Assembly: GCA_002425885.1 (NCBI GenBank)
Contig: DINC01000187.1
Coordinates: 1 to 7,406 of the forward strand
Reading direction: 5' to 3'
DNA length: 7,406 bases
From: Spirochaetia bacterium UBA5550
GTDB taxonomy: Bacteria > Spirochaetota > UBA4802 > UBA5550
Program-made: the position numbers and the translations under genes
The notes under the pieces: model-generated
What the model saw: only the letters and a program-made list of their open reading frames with translations
Database searches by the model: none
Told to the model about the DNA's origin: nothing
Shown: positions 1 to 5,362 of the stretch, piece after piece
How positions within the stretch are numbered: the stretch's first letter is position 1
Layout of the letters: each line of letters opens with the position of its first letter

Positions 1-64
1 AAAACATGTAATCCTGCGTGTATAAAATTCTCTTATCATAATTATCAACTAAAACAAATTCCAT
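1..64 (-). CDS. Partial 5' end of an unidentified protein gene running off the left edge
   Basis: A minus-strand frame opens with ATG at 64 and stays open to the window edge, giving 21 residues that begin MEFVLVDNYD. An in-frame TAA lies 12 bases upstream of that ATG (three codons intervene), so the frame cannot extend far to the right. The residue mix looks protein-like, but the piece is too short to assign a family. A second in-frame ATG at 7 is preceded by CAGGA with short spacing and may be the true start. A perfect TATAAT lies on the minus strand at 81-76. It is so close to the first ATG that the transcript would be nearly leaderless from there, or would have a leader of roughly 60 bases to the second ATG. 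The gene would be divergent from the HD-domain gene. This is inference from a fragment. Confidence 0.4.
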   Translation of the reverse strand, partial: MEFVLVDNYDKRILYTQDYMF

Positions 65-128
65 TTTTTTATCAAATTATACTCGACATTATTACTCAAG
101 AGTCGGCAAATCAGGCTACGGTTAAATC

Positions 129-680
129 ATGAACAGCTTATCCAGATATCCTACAGAGGATGAATGCTTCAGCATCATCCGTCAGCACGACATGCTTCCG
201 AATATTATTGAACACTCTGTTCAGGTTAAGAATGTTGCCATTGCGATATACGATAATCTACGCGAAAAAGAGCTCATAAGCAGAGAACTGCTCATTGCAG
301 CAGCGCTTCTGCACGACATAGCGAAGACCCGTTCCATACAGAACAGAGAGATGCGCCATGATCTTATTGGAGGGGAGATGCTCCGGGAAATAGGGCTAAA
401 TGAAATCGCTGAGATTGTCGAGAATCATGTAGTGTTCACAGGTTTTCTTCCTGAAGGTCCCCTGACAGAAAAAGAGATTATCTACTACTCCGATAAAAGA
501 GTGATGCACGACAAAGTTGTTAATGTCCATACGCGGGTTGATGACCTCGTTGAACGATACGGCATTAATGACAAAGTCAAAGAACTTATTATCAGAAACA
601 AGGAATTTGTCCTGGAACTTGAAGCGAAGATTGAACGGAACATGATCACCAATATGGAAACAGCCCTTAAAGGATTATGA
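129..680 (+). CDS. HD-domain (HDIG-like) metal-dependent phosphohydrolase, 183 aa
   Basis: A small soluble HD-superfamily protein, probably a hydrolase of a phosphate ester or nucleotide. The substrate is unknown. Visible metal ligands are H29 (in EHSVQVKNVA), the H62-D63 pair (in ALLHDIAK), H77, H100 (in VENHV) and D122 (in YYSDKRV). The set H...HD...H...H...D matches HD proteins that bind a two-metal centre, such as the HDIG and YqeK groups, so the site looks intact. The C-terminal third (about 125-183) is helical and charged. There is no signal peptide or membrane segment. The ATG at 129 is the first in frame but lacks a convincing Shine-Dalgarno site. The next Met (residue 22) would leave only a short lead-in to H29 and has no better site. 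The stop overlaps the start of the radical SAM gene (ATGA), pointing to a shared transcript and possibly a shared pathway. The family is secure, the reaction is not. Confidence 0.85.
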   Translation: MNSLSRYPTEDECFSIIRQHDMLPNIIEHSVQVKNVAIAIYDNLREKELISRELLIAAALLHDIAKTRSIQNREMRHDLIGGEMLREIGLNEIAEIVENHVVFTGFLPEGPLTEKEIIYYSDKRVMHDKVVNVHTRVDDLVERYGINDKVKELIIRNKEFVLELEAKIERNMITNMETALKGL

Positions 681-2341
681 AAAAATATTTAATACTCGAC
701 TGCTATGTGGATGAACCGGCGTGCCTTGGCGTGCCCCCGTTCATCTCCCCCTATCCCCGATATATATACGGAGCGCTTGTGTGCGCAGGTGTAAACCCGG
801 GAGCCATCTCCTACCTCACAATTGACAGCATGAGGGAGCAGAACTTTACTTTCACTGAAAATTATGACCAGGTATTTCTCACGGGGGGCGCTGTTGTTCC
901 CGGAAAATATCTTGGAGCAAAGATCGGCACACTGGCTGAAGTTAACCGTATCATCCGCCAGAACAGGAAGGTCCCCATAGCAGTCGGCGGGCTTATTAAC
1001 CGTGCGGTGGATCGTGATACAGGTATTGTCACAGTTTTAAAAAATGACATAGAAAAATACGCGTTCACCCTTGCATCCGGTGATGCTGCTGACATGCAGA
1101 GGACTACCGATGAAATTGCTGAGTGGTCTTCAGCAGGTGCAGAAATTGTGAAGAAGCACCCATGGTTCCCTGATATTATCTGCGAAATAGAGACAGGCAG
1201 AGGATGCCCTAGGGAGAAGCACTGCTCTTTCTGTTCAGAGGGGCTTATTGAGAAAATAGAATTCAGAAAATCACGGGAAGTTCTTGATGAGATAGATTCA
1301 CTGCTTAAATGCGGAGTGACCCGTTTCCGTATAGGGAGGCAGCCCGACATCATCCAGTTCGGAAGCCGCCTTAAAGAATTCAGAAACGGATTCCCTCAGC
1401 CGGAGCCTTCTGAAGTTATTGAACTTTTCAGTGAACTTAAAAAGCGGAAGGATTCCGGTGCAATACATGTGCTTAACGTTGACAATGCAAATCCAGGGTC
1501 AATTGTAAACTGGCCAGAACACTCGGCAAGGATACTTGAGATTATTGCAGCAGCAGTCACTCCGGGCGACACCCTCCCCTTCGGAGTTGAATCATTTGAC
1601 CTTAACGTTGTAAAGCAGAACTCACTGAAGGTTACACCCGAAGAGGCTGTAATAGCAATACGTATTGTTAATGATATATGCGGAGGGAGGATCAATGGAA
1701 TACCAGCACTTCTCCCTGGAATAAACCTTATCCACGGACTCAAAGGCGAGACCATGGATACTTTCAGGATAAACTATGAGTATCTTGCGCGCATTGCTGA
1801 GGAGGGTCTCCTCGTTAAAAGGATAAATATCAGGAAACTTCACCCCTACCCTGACACGCCGATCTACAGCGAGAAGCTGAAGATATCCAACGGCATGACC
1901 AAGCGCTTTGAGTATTACAGAGAAAAGATACGTGATGACATTGACAACCTTATGCTGCGTCAGGTCTACCCGGCAGGCACAATACTGCGTGAAAATTTTA
2001 TACTCGAAACACGTGACGGCTATTCAATGGGTAAGCAGATATCAAGCTATTCAATTACAGTAAAGATGCCGGGAGAGCTGAAACTCCGGACATTCCAGGA
2101 TGCAATCATCACAGGACACAGGGAGAGATCGCTCTCCACTCTACCTGTGCCCTTTAATATAAATACTGCGTCTGCCAAATCATTTGAGCTTATACCGGGG
2201 ATCGGGAGAGAAAGAGCTTCATCAATAATTCTTAAAAGGCCGTTTGAAACACGTGAAGCTCTGCGGGAATTCCTGGACAACACCCCGCCGCAGCTTGCTG
2301 AAGCCATTATAAAAAACTCACGGGTGGAGACGGCTCAGTAG
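677..2341 (+). CDS. Radical SAM protein with C-terminal helix-hairpin-helix (COG1031-like), 554 aa
   Basis: The cluster motif lies in GCPREKHCSFC, with Cys177, Cys183 and Cys186 (C-x5-C-x2-C instead of the usual C-x3-C-x2-C). It is preceded by ETGRG, as in methylthiotransferase-like radical SAM proteins. Other family signs are GVESFD near 303-308 and the HPYPDTPIY segment near 389-397. Residues 1-165 form an alpha/beta domain (LTGGAVVPGKY, then PIAVGG) resembling the N-terminal domain of B12-binding or MiaB-type enzymes, though I see no DxHxxG cobalamin motif. Residues about 430-485 look like a TRAM-type beta barrel. Residues 493-550 form a ComEA-like helix-hairpin-helix (NINTAS, then IPGIG). 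This order matches what I recall of COG1031, best known from archaea and without a function known to me. A nucleic acid substrate is inferred from the TRAM-like and HhH parts. The start overlaps the HD gene stop and is probably translationally coupled. The 3' end overlaps avtA on the opposite strand. Confidence 0.85.
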   Translation: MKKYLILDCYVDEPACLGVPPFISPYPRYIYGALVCAGVNPGAISYLTIDSMREQNFTFTENYDQVFLTGGAVVPGKYLGAKIGTLAEVNRIIRQNRKVPIAVGGLINRAVDRDTGIVTVLKNDIEKYAFTLASGDAADMQRTTDEIAEWSSAGAEIVKKHPWFPDIICEIETGRGCPREKHCSFCSEGLIEKIEFRKSREVLDEIDSLLKCGVTRFRIGRQPDIIQFGSRLKEFRNGFPQPEPSEVIELFSELKKRKDSGAIHVLNVDNANPGSIVNWPEHSARILEIIAAAVTPGDTLPFGVESFDLNVVKQNSLKVTPEEAVIAIRIVNDICGGRINGIPALLPGINLIHGLKGETMDTFRINYEYLARIAEEGLLVKRINIRKLHPYPDTPIYSEKLKISNGMTKRFEYYREKIRDDIDNLMLRQVYPAGTILRENFILETRDGYSMGKQISSYSITVKMPGELKLRTFQDAIITGHRERSLSTLPVPFNINTASAKSFELIPGIGRERASSIILKRPFETREALREFLDNTPPQLAEAIIKNSRVETAQ

Positions 2342-3585
2342 GCCTTCCTCACCTCGTCAGCTATTATATCAATACCGCGGCTCACAATATCATCACCCTG
2401 GGAATAGGTTACCCTGATGCATTCATGTCTGTGCTGCCACTCATCCGCAAGTCCGGGGAAAAAGTAGTGCCCGGGTACTATGAGCACGCCGCGTTTTTTC
2501 AGTCTCTCGTAAAGCGTATCGCTGTCGATCCGAATTCCCCTGAACCATATCCAGAGAAAAATTGCCCCCTCAGGTTTATGTATATGAAAGTCCAGGCCGT
2601 GGAGTTTCTCTTTAAAAAGAGAAACTGCTCTTTCAGCTTTACCCTGATAATACGGCCTGATTAAATCGCGGCTTATATCAATGATCTCCCCTGTGCGGAC
2701 AATATGTTCAGTCAGGGTTGCTCCCAGGCTTCCGGGGGCAAGGTTGATTACTGCGTTCATCTGACTTACTGCACTTATAATCTCTTCGCATGCAATAATT
2801 ATCCCTGTACGCACGCCGGGAAGCCCCAGTTTAGACAGGCTCATGCACATAATCACGTTCTCATCCCAGCGAGGTTTCGCGTCAGTGAATATTATATTGG
2901 GAAACGGTGTACCATAGGCATTATCAATAATAAGAGGTATTCCATGTTTTTTCGACAGCACCATGAGTTTTTCAATTTCGGTATCGCTTACGACATTACC
3001 CGTGGGATTGGTGGGGCGCGATACACAGATGGCCCCGATGTGATCATCAACCACAAGTTTATCAAAATCTATGCTGTACTTGAACATATTGTCGCCGGAA
3101 AAAGTAATTTCAGGTCTTATTGAAGTGAATATATCCTCACTGGAGAGACCGGCATCAGCGTAACCTATATATTCAGGCGTCAGAGGGAGGAGTATCTTTT
3201 TGAAAGAGCCGTCACAATATCTCCCGGAAAACATATTAAAGATCAGAAAAAACGCTGACTGGCTGCCGTTAGTCAATGCAATATTCTTCGCGGTTATATT
3301 CCACCCGTAAAGTCTATTCAGGAGAGCGGCAAGTTCCTCAAGATACAGCGGGTTCCCCTGTGGAGTATCGTAGTTACCCACACACTCTTCAAAAGCTCTA
3401 CCTGACTCCATCACCTTCATCATAGAGTCGCGGAAGATCTTCTGCACTGCCGGTATATGGGCCGGGTTCCCCCCTCCAAGCATAAGCATATCTCTGTTGA
3501 CAGACATCGCCTGCCCCAGGTCATCCATAAGTATATTTATACCGGATTTCTGACTAACCTTGTCACCGAACATCGAAAACTTCAT
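2335..3585 (-). CDS. avtA: Valine-pyruvate aminotransferase (transaminase C), 416 aa
   Basis: A cytosolic fold-type I PLP aminotransferase that interconverts valine plus pyruvate with 2-oxoisovalerate plus alanine. It links branched-chain amino acid and alanine synthesis. The length matches E. coli AvtA as I recall it (417 aa), and similarity is continuous from the N-terminus: FSMFGDKVSQKSGI, then LGGGNPAHIP, LTNGSQSAFF and the AvtA-typical PLTPEYIGYADAGL. Catalytic residues are present: Lys252 as the PLP Schiff-base lysine (in SLSKLGLPG), Asn193 (in RPTNPTGN), Asp221 and Tyr224 (in IIDNAYG), Arg259 near the phosphate, and Arg391 (in CIRVTY) for the substrate carboxylate. The ATG at 3585 is preceded by AGGGG six bases upstream, which supports this start. 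The gene lies downstream of the phosphatase on the same strand, but a candidate promoter in the gap may give it its own transcript. No frameshift or missing key residue is seen. Confidence 0.95.
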   Translation of the reverse strand: MKFSMFGDKVSQKSGINILMDDLGQAMSVNRDMLMLGGGNPAHIPAVQKIFRDSMMKVMESGRAFEECVGNYDTPQGNPLYLEELAALLNRLYGWNITAKNIALTNGSQSAFFLIFNMFSGRYCDGSFKKILLPLTPEYIGYADAGLSSEDIFTSIRPEITFSGDNMFKYSIDFDKLVVDDHIGAICVSRPTNPTGNVVSDTEIEKLMVLSKKHGIPLIIDNAYGTPFPNIIFTDAKPRWDENVIMCMSLSKLGLPGVRTGIIIACEEIISAVSQMNAVINLAPGSLGATLTEHIVRTGEIIDISRDLIRPYYQGKAERAVSLFKEKLHGLDFHIHKPEGAIFLWIWFRGIRIDSDTLYERLKKRGVLIVPGHYFFPGLADEWQHRHECIRVTYSQGDDIVSRGIDIIADEVRKAY

Positions 3586-3610
3586 AAAGAACCCCTGAAT
3601 TGAACTGTTT

Positions 3611-3642
3611 ATTACATTTCAATCCGGTGTTTCCGCTGTCAA
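3611..3642 (-). promoter_or_regulatory. Candidate avtA promoter
   Basis: On the minus strand a perfect TTGACA (3642-3637) is followed by TGTAAT (3616-3611), five of six to the -10 consensus. The 20-base spacer is longer than the ideal 17, which weakens the call. Transcription would begin near 3604, leaving a leader of about 20 bases that contains the AGGGG ribosome site before the avtA ATG. It is the only gene-start-linked TTGACA I found in this gap. Confidence 0.35.
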
Positions 3643-3668
3643 TGATTTTAGGAGTAATTAGATGAGTT

Positions 3669-5081
3669 TCAGAGCTTCCTGCCGATTATAACAGTAATGT
3701 CATCAGCGGCCGGTTCATCACCCGAAAATTCGCGTCTCCTCTGCATAATATGATTGAGCGCTTCAATCGCGCTCATCCCTGCTGTTTCAGTGAAGGCTTC
3801 TTCAATTCTTTCCCTGCCGAAGGGTAAACCTTCGTTGTTCCGGCTCTCAATCAGGCCGTCAGTAAACATCAGAATAAAATCCCCTGAAGAGATTGTGAAT
3901 CTCACGGAGCTGTACTGCGACTTACGGGATGATATCCCGACAGGTTTACCCTTGAATCTCCCGTCCGGGTCAGAAACAACTCTCACCTTGCCGGTGCTGT
4001 TCTTCAGATGAAGGAGATCCGGATGCCCCGCGTTCACATATTCAACCATATTGTCCCTCATTCTGAGAAGAATCCCGGTAATGAAAATATTCACATCCTC
4101 AAGCTGTTCCATGAGGTCCTGATTAGTGGCGTCAATAATTGCGGAGACTCTCTTCCCTGAAAGCTTTTTGAAATTCCTGAATAGAACAGGCTTCGATAGA
4201 ATAGTAATTAGCGCCGGAGCCACGCCATGCCCTGATACATCAAAGAGCGACAGCCCTTCGAGAGTTTCCCCCACTGTATAAAAATCATAAAAATCACCGG
4301 ATACTCCGGACTTCGGCCTTGAGACAAAAGCAATATCCCAGCCGCTGACAACCGGAGGCCTGGCAGGGAACAGTGAGGCCTGTATGTCATGGGCAAGCTC
4401 CATCTCAATTTCAGTAAGAGACTGCTCGTACAAAAGCTTTCTGTTCAATTCATGCAGATCGGCATTGACATGTTCCAGCTCCCTCTTTGCACGCTGGGCC
4501 TTTCTTCTCTGCATCTCCATTATTTTCGCAGTTGCAGCAATCAGCAGATATGCAGGGAGCAGTGAGAATGTCAGAAAACCCTCCCGCTCAATAGAACCAT
4601 TCTGCCCCCCTTTTGTAAGGGCATACCAGGTCACAAAGAAATAGCAAAAAACAGTGGTCATAGACATAAAGAGGGATTGAAAAAAAGTTGTGTAGGAGAG
4701 TACAATCGTAATAGCCACAAGTGAGCTGAAAAGCCCCAGAATTCGCAAATCCCCGAGAAGATAAATCCAGAGACAGAAAAAAACAAGGTAAAAAACCATG
4801 TCTACTGAAAAGACCATCCACTCCTGCCACACAATGAGCTTTTTTTTCATGGCAATAAAAAGAAAGAGTATTAAAGTAACAACGAGAACAGACGAACTGA
4901 TTATAAGTGTCTCTATATAAGTTATCTGAGTAAGGCCCAGTCTGATAGCAAAAAATGTTTCAAGTGCAACAATGCAGTACCCGGCAAATACAAGCATCTG
5001 CCCTCTGTATAAAAGGTAGTACCTGTGAGAATTTGTTTCTTTAAAACAAAGAAACTTCCGTCTGCGTAAAATCTGGTTCAT
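3669..5081 (-). CDS. Membrane-anchored PP2C-type (SpoIIE/RsbU family) serine/threonine phosphatase, 470 aa
   Basis: A signalling phosphatase expected to dephosphorylate a Ser/Thr phosphoprotein, in known systems usually a STAS-domain anti-anti-sigma factor. The N-terminal 190 residues hold about six hydrophobic segments (near 28-48, 57-78, 89-110, 115-135, 138-155 and 170-187), so the catalytic part should face the cytoplasm from the inner membrane. A charged helix (about 190-232, QRRKAQRAKRELEHVNADLH) looks like a signalling coiled coil. The catalytic domain (about 232-470) keeps the acidic metal ligands: D263 in SGDFYDF, D281 in FDVSGHG, D408 in FTDGLIES, and D460/D461 in ADDITV. It therefore looks active. 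The membrane part matches no sensor module I can name. No STAS, anti-sigma or kinase gene lies nearby, so the partner is probably elsewhere. Start choice: a GTG at 5084 adds one residue, but the ATG at 5081 has AAGGGG seven bases upstream, so I prefer it. Confidence 0.9.
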   Translation of the reverse strand: MNQILRRRKFLCFKETNSHRYYLLYRGQMLVFAGYCIVALETFFAIRLGLTQITYIETLIISSSVLVVTLILFLFIAMKKKLIVWQEWMVFSVDMVFYLVFFCLWIYLLGDLRILGLFSSLVAITIVLSYTTFFQSLFMSMTTVFCYFFVTWYALTKGGQNGSIEREGFLTFSLLPAYLLIAATAKIMEMQRRKAQRAKRELEHVNADLHELNRKLLYEQSLTEIEMELAHDIQASLFPARPPVVSGWDIAFVSRPKSGVSGDFYDFYTVGETLEGLSLFDVSGHGVAPALITILSKPVLFRNFKKLSGKRVSAIIDATNQDLMEQLEDVNIFITGILLRMRDNMVEYVNAGHPDLLHLKNSTGKVRVVSDPDGRFKGKPVGISSRKSQYSSVRFTISSGDFILMFTDGLIESRNNEGLPFGRERIEEAFTETAGMSAIEALNHIMQRRREFSGDEPAADDITVIIGRKL

Positions 5082-5163
5082 CACTCATCCCCTTCTCCTG
5101 AAAACAGGAACTGACACTCTATTTAGTCATCCTGAACGCACAAAGGCTTCAAAGTCAACAAAT

Positions 5164-5185
5164 AAAAAGCCCAGATAGGCTTTTT
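5164..5185. terminator. Symmetric terminator-like hairpin in the divergent spacer
   Basis: AAAAAGCC (5164-5171) and GGCTTTTT (5178-5185) pair perfectly over 8 bases around a 6-base loop, CAGATA. The run of six T at 5181-5186 gives a U tract on plus-strand RNA. On the minus strand the complement of the A run does the same. Only three pairs are G-C, so as a terminator it would be weak. No gene ends here. It may be an attenuator in a leader, an insulator between the divergent promoters, or a relic. Confidence 0.4.
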
Positions 5186-5196
5186 TAACAAAAATA

Positions 5197-5220
5197 GCAC
5201 TTTTTTTAATGATAAAGTGC
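5197..5220. repeat. Inverted repeat GCACTTT / AAAGTGC
   Basis: GCACTTT (5197-5203) and AAAGTGC (5214-5220) are perfect 7-base reverse complements separated by 10 bases. It lies 11 bases to the right of the terminator-like hairpin. The arms could be an operator for a dimeric regulator or a second RNA stem. No regulator family is recognised. Confidence 0.35.
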
Positions 5221-5289
5221 ACGATTTTATGAATTTCAGGGGAAAAGATTCATCAGAAAGAAAAATATTCAGAAATTAATACATAAACC

Positions 5290-5318
5290 TTGCAAAATTA
5301 ATTAAATAAATGATTAAT
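5290..5318 (+). promoter_or_regulatory. Possible uvrC promoter with overlapping dyad
   Basis: TTGCAA (5290-5295) and ATTAAT (5313-5318) sit 17 bases apart, each four of six to the sigma-70 consensus. Transcription would start near 5325, giving a leader of just under 40 bases before uvrC. The 8-base inverted repeat AAATTAAT (5295-5302) / ATTAATTT (5313-5320) overlaps the last base of the -35 box and all of the -10 box, so it could be an operator. The surrounding AT richness makes chance matches likely. No LexA-type box (CTGT-N8-ACAG) is visible. Confidence 0.3.
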
Positions 5319-5362
5319 TTATACCCCCATTTAACTTAATCACAACAGATAATGATAAAACT

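Larger units (their letters stand above)
5085..5362. other. AT-rich divergent spacer between the phosphatase gene and uvrC
   Basis: This spacer separates two genes read outward and should contain both of their promoters. I see no convincing coding frame and no RNA gene. It holds two hairpins (5164-5185 and 5197-5220), an 8-base AT-rich dyad (5295-5320) and a small hairpin at the phosphatase ribosome site (5096-5109). The phosphatase side has a TTGACT (minus strand, 5158-5153) but no acceptable -10 at normal spacing, so its promoter remains unidentified. Confidence 0.6.

Noticed and set aside
33..74. Three copies of TTATCA
   Set aside because: They are irregularly spaced in AT-rich DNA and two fall inside the likely partial gene, so chance is the simpler explanation.
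862..1353. Long minus-strand open frame (163 codons) inside the radical SAM gene
   Set aside because: It is fully antisense to a well-supported gene, shows no recognisable motif, and its Ser/Ile-rich composition is typical of a shadow frame.
2704..3123. Plus-strand open frame of 139 codons within avtA
   Set aside because: It is antisense to conserved AvtA sequence, with no family signs and no ribosome site.
5085..5088. Out-of-frame minus-strand ATG just upstream of the phosphatase start
   Set aside because: It sits close to the purine-rich ribosome site but its frame does not encode the conserved protein.
5130..5158. TTGACT on the minus strand as a phosphatase -35 box
   Set aside because: No acceptable -10 hexamer lies at 16-18 bases spacing, so I did not call a promoter.
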